From contig CAUJIN010000057.1 in NCBI GenBank assembly GCA_963205495.1, positions 1 to 43,033 of the forward strand: DNA of 43,033 nt. The letters are read 5' to 3'. The notes under the pieces were generated by a model. It ran no database searches. It was given only the letters and a program-made list of their open reading frames with translations, and was not told the DNA's origin. The DNA is from Pseudomonadota bacterium (GTDB taxonomy: Bacteria; Pseudomonadota; Gammaproteobacteria; Xanthomonadales; Xanthomonadaceae). The translations under genes were made by a program, and so were the position numbers. Every line of letters starts with the position of its first letter. Position 1 is the first letter of the stretch. Below are positions 33,633-42,993 of the stretch, piece by piece.

Positions 33633-33929
33633 ATGAATCGACACGGCGAATACAAGATGCCCGGCGGCAAGCTCGTCGTGGCGGACCTCGCGATCGCAGG
33701 CGGGCGGCTGGAGCGCATCCAGATCAGCGGCGATTTCTTCCTCGAACCCGACCACGCGCTCGATGCGATCAACGCCGCGCTCGCCGGCCTCTCCGTCGAG
33801 AGCGACGAGGCCGCGCTTGCCGCAGCGGTGTCCGCGGGCCTGCCTGCGGACGTGCGGATGTACGGGATCTGCGCCGAGGCCGTCGCGGTCGCGGTACGGC
33901 GCGCGCTGGAAGCCGGAGAAACCCCATGA
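33633..33929 (+). CDS. Lipoate-protein ligase accessory/C-terminal domain, LplB-type
   Basis: This 98-residue protein (GEYKMPGGKLVVADLAIAGGRLERIQISGDFFLEP, then LSVESDEAALAAAV) matches the small C-terminal domain that is fused in E. coli LplA but encoded separately as LplB in Thermoplasma and some bacteria. It is needed there for lipoate activation. The stop codon overlaps the start of the large ligase gene (ATGA), so the two halves should be made together. Identification is by motif recognition and by the adjacent catalytic subunit. Confidence 0.85.
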   Translation: MNRHGEYKMPGGKLVVADLAIAGGRLERIQISGDFFLEPDHALDAINAALAGLSVESDEAALAAAVSAGLPADVRMYGICAEAVAVAVRRALEAGETP

Positions 33930-34699
33930 TCGAACGCTGGAACCAGCACGACTGGCAGCTCGTCCACACCCAGCCGCAGTCCCCGGCGCTGCACATGGCG
34001 CTGGACGAGGTGATCACCGACGAGGTCGGCGCCGGGCGGCGCCCGCCCACGCTGCGGGTGTGGGAATGGGCCAGTTCCACGGTGGTGATCGGGCGCTTCC
34101 AGTCGCTGCGCAACGAGGTCGATCCCGAGGGTGCGCGCCGCCACGGCATCGGGGTGGTGCGCCGGATCAGCGGCGGCGGCGCCATGTTCATAGAGCCGGG
34201 CAACACCATCACCTACTCGCTTTCGGCGCCCGAATCGCTGGTGGAAGGCATGAGCTTCCAGGAGGCCTACGCCTTCATGGACGCCTGGGTGCTCAAGGCG
34301 CTGCAATCGCTCGGCATCGAGGCCTGGTACGTGCCGCTCAACGACATCGCCTCGGCATCGGGCAAGATCGCCGGCGCTGCCCAGGCGCGACGTTCGAAAG
34401 CCGTACTGCACCACGTCACCATGGCCTACGACATCGACGCGGCCAAGATGCTGGACGTGCTGCGCATCGGCCGCGAGAAGCTTTCCGACAAGGGCACCCC
34501 GAGCGCGGCCAAGCGCGTGGACCCGCTGCGCAGCCAGACCGGCCTTGCGCGCGAGGCGGTGATCGAGCGCATGGTGGAGACCTTCCGCCGCGACCACGGC
34601 CTGACCGCGAGCGCGATCTCTCCGGAGGAATTGGCGCGCGCCGAGCGGCTGGTCGCGGAGAAGTTCGCCACGCCCGAATGGACCGCCATCGTCCCCTAG
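33926..34699 (+). CDS. lplA: Lipoate-protein ligase A, catalytic subunit (split type)
   Basis: This 257-residue biotin/lipoate ligase-fold protein has RRISGGGAMF (79-88, lipoyl-AMP loop) and the catalytic lysine K147 in SASGKIAGAAQARR, then LHHVTMAYDID. It lacks the C-terminal accessory domain of E. coli LplA. That domain is encoded just upstream and overlaps by 4 bases. The pair should attach scavenged lipoate to 2-oxoacid dehydrogenase E2 subunits and to GcvH. A role as a lipoyl amidotransferase is an alternative, but the presence of LplB favours a true ligase. Confidence 0.9.
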   Translation: MIERWNQHDWQLVHTQPQSPALHMALDEVITDEVGAGRRPPTLRVWEWASSTVVIGRFQSLRNEVDPEGARRHGIGVVRRISGGGAMFIEPGNTITYSLSAPESLVEGMSFQEAYAFMDAWVLKALQSLGIEAWYVPLNDIASASGKIAGAAQARRSKAVLHHVTMAYDIDAAKMLDVLRIGREKLSDKGTPSAAKRVDPLRSQTGLAREAVIERMVETFRRDHGLTASAISPEELARAERLVAEKFATPEWTAIVP

Positions 34700-34710
34700 G
34701 CGACTTGCCC

Positions 34711-35685
34711 GTGCAGATCGGTTCCCACGCCTTCGCCACCCCGCTGGTGCTCGCGCCCATGGCGGGAGTGACCGACAAACCGTTCCGGCTGCTGTGCAAG
34801 CGGCTGGGCGCGGATCTCGCGGTGTCGGAAATGACCACCTCCGACGCGCACCTGTGGGCCACGCGCAAGAGCCGCTGGCGCATGGATCACGACGGCGAAC
34901 CGGCACCGGTCAGCGTGCAGATCGCCGGCGCCGACCCCGCGACGCTGGCGGAAGCTGCTCGCTTCAACGTCGCGCACGGCGCGCAGATCATCGACATCAA
35001 CATGGGCTGCCCGGCCAAGAAGGTGTGCAACGTCTGGGCCGGTTCGGCGCTGATGCAGGACGAGGCGCTGGTGGCGCGCATCCTGGAAACGGTGGTGGCC
35101 GCGGTCGAGGTGCCGGTGACGCTCAAGATCCGCACCGGCTGGAATCCGGAGAACCGCAACGCCCCGCGCATCGCGCGAATCGCGCAGGAGTCGGGCATCG
35201 TTGCGCTGGCGGTGCACGGCCGCACCCGCGCCGAGCACTACCAGGGCCGGGCCGAATACGACACCATCGCGCAGATCAAGGCCGAGGTGTCCATTCCGGT
35301 GCTGGCCAACGGCGACATCGACTCGCCGCACAAGGCCGCCGCCGTCCTGCGTCACACCGGTGCCGACGGCCTGCTGATCGGCCGCGCCGCGCAGGGCCGG
35401 CCGTGGATCTTCCGCGAGATCCGCCACTTCCTGGATACCGGCGAACTCCTGCCGCCGCCCTCGCCCTCCCGCGTGCGCGAGATCCTGCTCGGGCACCTGG
35501 AGTCGCTGTACGGCTTCTACGGCGAGGAACACGGCGTGCGCATCGCGCGCAAGCATCTGGGCTGGTACGCCAAGGACCACCCCGAAGCCGCCGACTTCCG
35601 CCGCATCGTGAACCAGGCCACCTGCGCCAGCACCCAGCACGCCCTCACCGCCGAATGGTTCGGCGCGCGGGACGAAGCGGCCTGA
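34711..35685 (+). CDS. dusB: tRNA-dihydrouridine synthase B
   Basis: This 324-residue FMN enzyme reduces uridine in the tRNA D-loop. The TIM-barrel motifs LAPMAGVTDKPFR (14-26), INMGCPAKKV (96-105, catalytic C100), LAVHGRTRAEHYQG and LANGDIDSP are present. I take the GTG at 34711 as the start because the family begins with xQIG at once after the initiator and an AGG site lies about 10 bases upstream. An ATG at 34678 inside the lplA end would add 11 residues. It begins 11 bases after lplA. fis, the partner of dusB in enterics, is absent. It converges on rodA with only 11 bases between stop codons and no terminator. Confidence 0.94.
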   Translation: MQIGSHAFATPLVLAPMAGVTDKPFRLLCKRLGADLAVSEMTTSDAHLWATRKSRWRMDHDGEPAPVSVQIAGADPATLAEAARFNVAHGAQIIDINMGCPAKKVCNVWAGSALMQDEALVARILETVVAAVEVPVTLKIRTGWNPENRNAPRIARIAQESGIVALAVHGRTRAEHYQGRAEYDTIAQIKAEVSIPVLANGDIDSPHKAAAVLRHTGADGLLIGRAAQGRPWIFREIRHFLDTGELLPPPSPSRVREILLGHLESLYGFYGEEHGVRIARKHLGWYAKDHPEAADFRRIVNQATCASTQHALTAEWFGARDEAA

Positions 35686-35696
35686 AGGAGCACCGG

Positions 35697-36797
35697 CTAA
35701 CCGCGGAATTTGCGGTGCGCGGCCAGCGACAGGACGATGCCGAAGCCGGCCAGCAGGGTGACGGCCGAAGTGCCGCCGTAGCTAATCAGCGGCATGGGCA
35801 CGCCCACCACCGGCAGCAGGCCCGAGATCATCCCGCCGTTGGCCAGCACATAGACGAACAGCGTCAGGGCGAGCGAGGCGCCGAGCGTGCGTCCGAAGCT
35901 GTCGCGCGCCTCGGCGGCGATCCACAGGCTGCGGCCGACGATGAAAAGATACAGCGCCAGCACCAGGCACACGCCGATGAAGCCGAAGTCTTCCGCCAGC
36001 ACCGCGAAGATGAAGTCGGTGGTGTGCTCGGGCAGGAACTCCAGTCGCGACTGGGTGCCCTCGCCCCAGCCCTTGCCCCACAGCCCGCCCGAACCCACGG
36101 CGATCTTGGACTGGATGATGTTCCAGCCATCGCCGAGCGGATCGGCTTCCGGGTTCATGAAGGTGAGCAGGCGGCGCTTCTGGTAGTCGTGCAGGAAGCC
36201 CCATCCAAGCGGTGCGGCAAGCGCACCCAGACCCGCGATCAGTCCGATCCGCCACCAGGCCATGCCGGCAAAGAACGCCACGAAAGCGCCGCTGGCACCC
36301 ACCAGCATGGCGGTGCCGAGGTCCGGCTGGATCGCGATCAGAGCAACCGGCAATCCGATGATGGCAGCGCAGACCGCAAGCGAACCCCAGCGCGGTGGCA
36401 GCACGCGCTCGCTCAGGAAGGCCGCGGTCATCAGCGGCACGGACAGCTTCATGAGTTCCGCCGGCTGCACGTAGAAAGCGCCCAGATACAGCCAGTGCCG
36501 GCCACTGCGCCCGGTGCCGAAGATCGGGACCAGAAGCAACAGTGCCAGGCTTGCGGCGTAGAACCACGGCGCCCACAGCCGCAAGCGCGCCGGCGGCACG
36601 CGCGCCAGCGCCAGCATCGCCACCAGTCCGGCACCGTCGCGCAACGCCTGCGAGCGCACCACGGCCAGGTCGCCGGCGGCGGCACTGTGCAGCACCGCCA
36701 GCCCGATCAGCACCAGCACAAGCAGGGCACCACTGAGCCAGGGATCGACTCTGGGCGGAACGAGCAGGCGCTGCCAGCCGGGCCGGTAGGCGCTCAT
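35697..36797 (-). CDS. rodA: Rod shape-determining peptidoglycan polymerase RodA
   Basis: This 366-residue SEDS-family glycosyltransferase has about 10 membrane helices and polymerises glycan strands for cell elongation with PBP2. Family signatures are GRSGRHWLYLGAFYVQPAELMKLS (about 105-128), IQPDLGTAMLV (about 163-173), WNIIQSKIAVGSGGLWGKGW (about 230-249) and VPMPLISYGGTSAVTLLAGFGI near the C-terminus. Its ATG overlaps the stop of the PBP2 gene (ATGA). It is the last gene of the mreB-mreC-mreD-mrdA-rodA operon. Confidence 0.96.
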   Translation of the reverse strand: MSAYRPGWQRLLVPPRVDPWLSGALLVLVLIGLAVLHSAAAGDLAVVRSQALRDGAGLVAMLALARVPPARLRLWAPWFYAASLALLLLVPIFGTGRSGRHWLYLGAFYVQPAELMKLSVPLMTAAFLSERVLPPRWGSLAVCAAIIGLPVALIAIQPDLGTAMLVGASGAFVAFFAGMAWWRIGLIAGLGALAAPLGWGFLHDYQKRRLLTFMNPEADPLGDGWNIIQSKIAVGSGGLWGKGWGEGTQSRLEFLPEHTTDFIFAVLAEDFGFIGVCLVLALYLFIVGRSLWIAAEARDSFGRTLGASLALTLFVYVLANGGMISGLLPVVGVPMPLISYGGTSAVTLLAGFGIVLSLAAHRKFRG

Positions 36798-38653
36798 TCC
36801 GGATTCCTGCGCAGCCAGGCATCGATGATGCGCAGCGCCACCGGCGTGGCCACCGCGGAGCCGGATCCGCCGTGTTCGACCACCACCATCACCGCCACCC
36901 GCGGCGCATCGGTTGGAGCGAATGCGATGAACAGCGCGTTGTGGCGCTGGGTGAAAGGCAACTGGTTGACATCGAGCGACTGCTCGCCACGCCGGCTCAC
37001 GCGCTGCGCGGTGCCGGTCTTGCCGGCCACGGTGTAGCCGAGGTGGAACTGCGCCATCACTCCGCGCGCGGTGCCGGTGGGGCCGTGCAGCACCTGCACC
37101 ATGGCTTGCGTGACGGCCTGCAGGTTCGCGGGATTCTGCACCATGGCCGGGCCGGGTGCAGGCCAGGATTCAAGCACGGGCGGAGCATCGAAGCGCGCCT
37201 GGGTGGCACGCAGCAGATGCGGGGCGTATTTCAGCCCGCCATTGGCAAGCATCTGGGTGGCCTGCGCCAGCTGCAGCGGCGTCACCACCCAGAAGCCCTG
37301 TCCGATGCCGGCGATGACGGTCTCGCCGGGATACCAGGGCTGGCTGCGGTTGGTGCGCTTCCACTGCGGCGAGGGCAGCACGCCGGAGGCTTCGCCGAGG
37401 AGATCGATGCCGGTCGGCTGCCCGAAGCCGAAGCGCCCCAGATAGCTGCTCATGCGCTCGATTCCGAGGTCCACGGCGAGCTGGAAAAAATAGGTGTTGA
37501 CCGACTGCGCCATGGCCTCGCCGAGGTTGACGTGGCCATGTCCGCCGCGCCGCCAGTCGCGGTATTCGCGCTCGTGCCCGGGGAGCCGGAAGGCACCGGT
37601 GGACAGCGTGGTGTCGCGCGGGGTGCGCAGTCCGTATTCCAGTCCCGCCAGTCCGACGAAGGGCTTGAGGGTGGAACCGGGCTCGTAGCCGCCCTGCAGC
37701 ACGCGGTTGAACAGCGGCCTTGACGGCGCTTCCAGCAGGGCCGCATAGGCCGCGCGACCGATGCCGCTGACGAAGGGATTGGGGTCGTAGCTGGGCAGGC
37801 TGGCCAGCGCCAGCACTTCGCCGTTGCGCGGATCGAGCACCACGGCGGCGCCGGGCTGGCCTTCGAAGGCGTCCACCACGGCCTGCTGCAGCTCGGCGTC
37901 GATGCTCAGGTAGATGTCCTGACCCGCGTGCGCGGGCTCACGCCCGACCACGCGCAGGGTGCGCCCTTCGGCGTTCACCTCGACCTGCTCCACGCCCACC
38001 TGCCCGTGCAGGCGCTCCTCGTAGCGGCGCTCGATGCCGGCCTTGCCGATGTGGGTGGCACCGCTGTAGCGCGCCGGATCCACGCGCGCGAGATCGGATT
38101 CGTCGATGCGTCCGACGTAGCCGACCACGTGCGCGAAGAGGTCGCCGTAGGGATAGTGGCGGTTGAGGTAGGGCACCACCTCGACGCCCGGAAAACGGTG
38201 GCGGTTGACCGCAAAGCGCGCCACTTCGGCCTCCGAAAGGCGCAGCTTCACCGTCACCGGCTGGAAGCTGCGGCGCGCGCGCGCGCTGGCGATGAAGGTT
38301 TCGGCATCCTCTTCGCCCAGCTCGATCACCTCGCGCAGTCGCGCGACCAGAGCCTCCAGATCACCGGCGTCCTCGCGCACCACGTCGAGCCGGTAGGCCG
38401 GCACGTTGTCGGCGAGGATGCGGCCGGTGCGGTCGTAGATCAGGCCGCGCGCCGGCACGATCGGCCGCGCCTTGATCCGGTTGGCCTCCGAGCGGGTGTG
38501 GAACTCCTCGTAGCGGGCCACCTGCAGCCAGGCGAAGCGACCCGCCAGCACCGCGAGCAGGACGAACACCAGCAGGAAAGCCACCAGCGCCCGGCGCCGC
38601 TGCGTGATCGCTTCGGCCAGGGGATTGCGCATCGGGCGCCCGGGAGTCCGCAT
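36794..38653 (-). CDS. mrdA: Penicillin-binding protein 2 (transpeptidase, elongasome)
   Basis: This 619-residue inner-membrane transpeptidase cross-links peptidoglycan during elongation. It has one membrane helix (about 22-45), a pedestal domain (about 65-240, with ARGLIYDRTGRILADN) and the catalytic domain with active-site serine S327 (STLK, 327-330), SVN at 384-386 and KTG at 545-547. All three motifs are intact. Its start overlaps the mreD stop (position 38653) and its end overlaps rodA, so the complex subunits should be translated together. Confidence 0.96.
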   Translation of the reverse strand: MRTPGRPMRNPLAEAITQRRRALVAFLLVFVLLAVLAGRFAWLQVARYEEFHTRSEANRIKARPIVPARGLIYDRTGRILADNVPAYRLDVVREDAGDLEALVARLREVIELGEEDAETFIASARARRSFQPVTVKLRLSEAEVARFAVNRHRFPGVEVVPYLNRHYPYGDLFAHVVGYVGRIDESDLARVDPARYSGATHIGKAGIERRYEERLHGQVGVEQVEVNAEGRTLRVVGREPAHAGQDIYLSIDAELQQAVVDAFEGQPGAAVVLDPRNGEVLALASLPSYDPNPFVSGIGRAAYAALLEAPSRPLFNRVLQGGYEPGSTLKPFVGLAGLEYGLRTPRDTTLSTGAFRLPGHEREYRDWRRGGHGHVNLGEAMAQSVNTYFFQLAVDLGIERMSSYLGRFGFGQPTGIDLLGEASGVLPSPQWKRTNRSQPWYPGETVIAGIGQGFWVVTPLQLAQATQMLANGGLKYAPHLLRATQARFDAPPVLESWPAPGPAMVQNPANLQAVTQAMVQVLHGPTGTARGVMAQFHLGYTVAGKTGTAQRVSRRGEQSLDVNQLPFTQRHNALFIAFAPTDAPRVAVMVVVEHGGSGSAVATPVALRIIDAWLRRNPE

Positions 38654-39147
38654 CAGGACGGTTCGCGCGCCCGCAGCCGCAGGCGCACGTCATCGAGCAG
38701 GAGGAAAATCCAGGGCCACAGCACCGCACCGACCAGCGGCGCGATCCAGAACGAGGCCGGGGGCCAGCCTTCGCCGGCCAGCGCGCGCACCATGAGCACC
38801 ACGACGCGGTCGTTGAGCAGCAGGGCGAGCACCGCCAGGGCCTGCTGCAGCAGGGTGAAGTAGCGCAGCTGGGCGCGAAAGCGCAGCAGGATGAAGGCGA
38901 TCACGCACAGCCGCAGGGCCTGTTCGCCCAGCAGGGTGCCGAACACCACGTCGGCGCACAGCCCCAGCGCAAAGGCCACGCCCAGCCCCGCGCGCCGCGG
39001 CGTCTCCAGCACCCAGTAGCACAGCACCAGCGCCAGCCAGTTGGGCCGCAGCACGGCCAGATAATCCGGCAGCGGCCACAGCGCCAGGGCAAAGGCCATC
39101 AGGAGGGAGGCCCACAGCAGGCCGGTGCCGCCGCGCTGTCGGCTCAT
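38653..39147 (-). CDS. mreD: Rod shape-determining protein MreD
   Basis: This 164-residue integral membrane protein has five to six hydrophobic helices (LLWASLLMAFALALWPL, WLALVLCYWVL, VAFALGLCADVVFGTLLGEQALRLCVIAFILL) and a charged C-terminus. MreD links MreC to PBP2/RodA in the elongasome. Overlaps with mreC upstream (4 bases) and mrdA downstream (1 base) show tight coupling. Confidence 0.95.
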   Translation of the reverse strand: MSRQRGGTGLLWASLLMAFALALWPLPDYLAVLRPNWLALVLCYWVLETPRRAGLGVAFALGLCADVVFGTLLGEQALRLCVIAFILLRFRAQLRYFTLLQQALAVLALLLNDRVVVLMVRALAGEGWPPASFWIAPLVGAVLWPWIFLLLDDVRLRLRAREPS

Positions 39148-40061
39148 GGCACCGCCTCCTGCGCGGGTTCGGTGCGGCGCAGATCCGGCGGAACCGGCGG
39201 CCCGACCTCTTCGACGGCGTCCGGCGTGCTCCAGACCAGCAGCACCTCGCCGCCGCGATCCAGGCGCGCCGCCGGCCGCGCCTCGGCCACCATGAACAGG
39301 CGGGTGTCGTCCGGATGCAGGCTCTCGATCGTGCCGACCCGGAACCCGGCCGGGAAGCGCCCGCCCATGCCGGAGGTTTCCAGCACATCGCCCACGCGAA
39401 GATCGGCGCTGAGCGGGATGCTCGGCACTTCCAGAAGATCGGTGCGGCCGGTGCCGTAGGCGATGGCGCGCAGGCCGGTGCGCACCACCTGCACCGGCAC
39501 CGCGTGGCTGGGATCGGAGACCAGGATCACCGTCGCGTTCGCCGGAGTCACGCGCAGCACCTGACCGACCAGCCCATCGCCGTCGATCACCGCCAGGCCT
39601 TCGGCCACGCCGCGGCGGCTGCCGGCGTCGATCACCAGGCGGTGCCGGAACGGATCGAGGTCGATGCCGATGAGGCTCGCCAGCTGGACGTTGAGCTGCA
39701 GCCCGTGGGTGCCCCCGAGCAGCTCGCGCAGTCGCTGGTTCTCCACCTGCACGCCGGCCAGCCGGTCCATGCGTGCATTGGCCAGGAGCAGCTGCTGGCG
39801 CAGCGCGGCGTTCTCGGAAAGGAGGCTCTGCTGCGAGGTGAAGTGCGCGCGGGCGCCGCGCGCCAGATCCGCCGGCGCGCTCGCCAGACGGTAGATCGGC
39901 CCGGTGAGCAGGCCAGCGGTGCTGCGCAGGGTTCCGAGGTATCCGCCGCGGTGGTCGGCGACCATCAGCACCGCCGCCAGCGCAAGGTACGCAAGGAGCT
40001 TGAGCGTTCCCGCGCCACCTTCGACGAACAGATTGCCGCTGCTGCTGCCGGGCTGGGCCAC
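39144..40061 (-). CDS. mreC: Rod shape-determining protein MreC
   Basis: This 305-residue bitopic protein has one membrane helix (about 19-36, LKLLAYLALAAVLMVADH), a coiled coil (about 72-118, rich in Leu and Gln/Arg) and a periplasmic double beta-barrel domain (about 120-280, with VIDAGSRRGVAEGLAVIDGDGLVGQV and LRVGDVLETSGMGGRFPAGFRVGTI). It scaffolds the elongation complex in the periplasm. It begins 42 bases after mreB, overlaps mreD and ends with a short proline-rich tail. Confidence 0.95.
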   Translation of the reverse strand: MAQPGSSSGNLFVEGGAGTLKLLAYLALAAVLMVADHRGGYLGTLRSTAGLLTGPIYRLASAPADLARGARAHFTSQQSLLSENAALRQQLLLANARMDRLAGVQVENQRLRELLGGTHGLQLNVQLASLIGIDLDPFRHRLVIDAGSRRGVAEGLAVIDGDGLVGQVLRVTPANATVILVSDPSHAVPVQVVRTGLRAIAYGTGRTDLLEVPSIPLSADLRVGDVLETSGMGGRFPAGFRVGTIESLHPDDTRLFMVAEARPAARLDRGGEVLLVWSTPDAVEEVGPPVPPDLRRTEPAQEAVP

Positions 40062-40103
40062 GTCGAACCGTTCCTCACGCTGCGCCGTCCGGCGCGTGTC
40101 GGA

Positions 40104-41186
<1,083 letters not shown>

Positions 41187-41230
41187 CTAGCCTAGCAACC
41201 CGCAAAAACCCCGGCAACACGCGGTTTCGG

Positions 41231-41258
41231 CGCCGTTAGCCGCCTGTTAACGGCGGCT
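41231..41258. promoter_or_regulatory. Overlapping alternative hairpins between mreB and the PfkB gene
   Basis: Two stems share sequence here: CGCCGTTA (41231-41238) with TAACGGCG (41248-41255), and AGCCGCC (41238-41244) with GGCGGCT (41252-41258), the latter followed by TT. Only one can form at a time. The element lies about 80-110 bases upstream of mreB and about 115-140 bases upstream of the PfkB gene. It may be a leader switch or simply repeated GC-rich sequence. Confidence 0.3.
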
Positions 41259-41371
41259 TTGCCGGGCGATGCCCGAGCAAGAGGTGCCGGTGATGGGTTC
41301 AGCCCGGCGCCGGCTGCGCGTAGAATCGCCCGCTTTGCCGGCGCGGGCCGGCCCTGAACCGAGGATTTCCG

Positions 41372-42307
41372 ATGTCGGCACTGATCTGCGGCTCGCTCGC
41401 CTACGACACCATCATGGTCTTTCCGGACCAGTTCAAGAACCACATCCTTCCCGACAAGGTGCACGTGCTGAACGTGTCCTTCCTCGTGCCCCGGATGCGG
41501 CGCGAGTTCGGCGGGTGCGCCGGCAACATCGCCTACAACCTCAAGCTGCTCGGCGGCGATCCGCTCCCCATGGCGACCGTCGGGCAGGACTTCGCGCCCT
41601 ACCGCGAGCACTTCGAGGCCTGCGGCATCCCGCTGACGCACGTCAAGGAAATCGCCGACCTGTTCACCGCGCAGGCCTTCATCACCACCGACCTCGACGA
41701 CAACCAGATCACCGCCTTCCACCCCGGCGCGATGATGCGCAGCTACGAGAATCACGTGAAAGACGTGGCGGACGTGAAGTTCGGCATCGTGGGCCCGGAC
41801 GGTTATGAAGCCATGCTGCAGAACTCGCGCGAGTTCGCCGAATGCGGCATTCCCTTCATCTTCGACCCCGGCCAGGCCATGCCGCTGTTCAATGGCGCCG
41901 AACTCACGCAGATGATCGAGCAGGCCACCTACGTCACCGTCAACGACTACGAATCGAGCCTGCTGGAAGAGCGCACCGGCCTTTCCACCCGCGCCATCGC
42001 CGAGCGCGTGGAGGCCTACCTCATCACCCGCGGCGGCAAGGGTTCGGAAATCCACCGCCGCGACGGCATGATCCACATCCCCGCCGCCAGCGCGATCCGC
42101 GTGGTCGATCCCACCGGCTGCGGCGACGCCTACCGCGCCGGCCTCATCTACGGCCTGATGCACGACATGGACATGCCCACCGCCGGCCGCATCGCCTCGC
42201 TCATGGGCGCGATCAAGATCGAGCACCTGGGACCGCAGAACCAGCGCTTCGACTACGACGAGTTCGCCGAGCAGTTCCGCCAGCAGTTCGGGTACGCGCT
42301 GGATTGA
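41372..42307 (+). CDS. PfkB-family kinase (adenosine kinase-like)
   Basis: This 311-residue ribokinase-fold enzyme has an N-terminal ICGSLAYDTIM, the substrate-side glycines FGGCAGNIAYNLKLLGG (49-65) and the C-terminal PfkB signature DPTGCGDAYRAG (246-257), where D252 is the catalytic base. The GAGD motif reads GCGD. Close relatives in proteobacteria are annotated as adenosine kinase or as sugar kinase, and the substrate is not certain. An AGGA site precedes the ATG. It stands alone, divergent from mreB, and marks the end of normal high-GC chromosome before the cassette-like segment. Confidence 0.88.
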   Translation: MSALICGSLAYDTIMVFPDQFKNHILPDKVHVLNVSFLVPRMRREFGGCAGNIAYNLKLLGGDPLPMATVGQDFAPYREHFEACGIPLTHVKEIADLFTAQAFITTDLDDNQITAFHPGAMMRSYENHVKDVADVKFGIVGPDGYEAMLQNSREFAECGIPFIFDPGQAMPLFNGAELTQMIEQATYVTVNDYESSLLEERTGLSTRAIAERVEAYLITRGGKGSEIHRRDGMIHIPAASAIRVVDPTGCGDAYRAGLIYGLMHDMDMPTAGRIASLMGAIKIEHLGPQNQRFDYDEFAEQFRQQFGYALD

Positions 42308-42394
42308 GGGCTGGCCAGCAGGCGCGGCGCCGATCATCAGGACTGCGCCCGGAAAAATCGTTTCGCGTCAACCACAGGGAACGCAAGAGCCGCT

Positions 42395-42814
42395 TTACAC
42401 CAGCCACCCGCGTGCGATTCCATTGCGGCTGAGCAGGACGAGGCCGATGCCAATGGTAAGTACGATCGCTTGCATGACGACAGCAACAGTACCAGCCAAG
42501 CTGGCCCCGTCTGCCAGCACGAAGAGGCCGAAGTCCTGAACAAGAATGCCGATTAGGGACAGAACAAAGACTGGGAACGCCCACTTCTTACGCAGGAGGA
42601 GGCCAATGGAACCCAGAGCCCCGCCGAAGACCGCAGCAGCAGTGGCTGCAACCGCCCAGCCAGGGCGGGCCGCGTAAAGCGCTTGCTGCGCCTCAGGTAG
42701 CTTGGCGAGGTCTTCTGGCGAAAGACGAAGGTCAGAGAAGTATGCAAAACAGCCGAGCAGGTTCCAGAGCAATGCCAAGACCGCGACAACTTTGAACCAT
42801 GTTGGTGTGTTCAT
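42395..42814 (-). CDS. Small four-helix membrane protein, probable integron-cassette gene
   Basis: This 139-residue protein has four predicted membrane helices (about 7-27, 52-72, 78-98 and 106-128) with the pattern TWFKVVAVLALLWNLLGCFAYF, LPEAQQALYAARPGWA and GGALGSIGLLLRKKWAFPVFVLSLIG. Similar proteins of unknown function, sometimes labelled sugar transporter, occur widely in proteobacteria. The ATG at 42814 follows GGGGAGAAA. Base composition is visibly lower in GC than neighbouring genes, and an attC-like site lies 40 bases upstream with its recombination core facing the gene, as for a cassette gene. No attC of its own is seen downstream. Confidence 0.72.
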   Translation of the reverse strand: MNTPTWFKVVAVLALLWNLLGCFAYFSDLRLSPEDLAKLPEAQQALYAARPGWAVAATAAAVFGGALGSIGLLLRKKWAFPVFVLSLIGILVQDFGLFVLADGASLAGTVAVVMQAIVLTIGIGLVLLSRNGIARGWLV

Positions 42815-42993
42815 TCGATTTCTCCCCAGATTGCGAACGAAGTGCTTGGGCCAGCTAACGCCAGAGTTAAGCCGCGCCGCGAAGCGGCGTCGGCTTGAAT
42901 GATCGAATGGACTCCTCCCGCATCCCACACGGCTTCGATGAGCCAGACTGGGGTTGCGCCATCAGGCACGGGATCACGAGGGGAGTCCGACAT
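42811..42993 (-). CDS. Doubtful short ORF reading through the attC-like site
   Basis: A 60-residue frame starts at an ATG at 42993 (MSDSPRDPVPDGATPVWLIE) and continues through the attC-like site, encoding VHSIIQADAASRRG there, to a TGA that overlaps the ATG of the cassette-like membrane gene (ATGA). The first half has a protein-like composition. It may be the truncated product of an upstream cassette. No family is recognised, the ribosome site is weak, and an opposing frame begins in the same place. Confidence 0.35.
   Translation of the reverse strand: MSDSPRDPVPDGATPVWLIEAVWDAGGVHSIIQADAASRRGLTLALAGPSTSFAIWGEIE
42854..42906 (-). repeat. attC-like (59-base-element) site, degenerate
   Basis: On the minus strand an imperfect hairpin (AAGCCGACGCCGC, loop TTC, GCGGCGCGGCTT) has one unpaired A in the first arm and is followed by AACTCTGGCGTTAGCT. 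This closely resembles integron attC sites of the aadA and xanthomonad type, with GTTAGC as the R' recombination core (42854-42859). The matching R'' core (RYYYAAC) expected at the other end is missing, where GTCCATTCGATC is found instead. The site looks decayed or recombined, and no integrase gene is in the window. Confidence 0.72.

Noticed and set aside
35686..35696. Terminator between dusB and rodA
   Set aside because: The 11-base gap has no hairpin. The convergent genes seem to end without an intrinsic terminator here.
42308..42394. Search for a second attC site after the cassette-like gene
   Set aside because: Only a weak GCGTTCC-like core is seen, with no matching inverted partner or hairpin.
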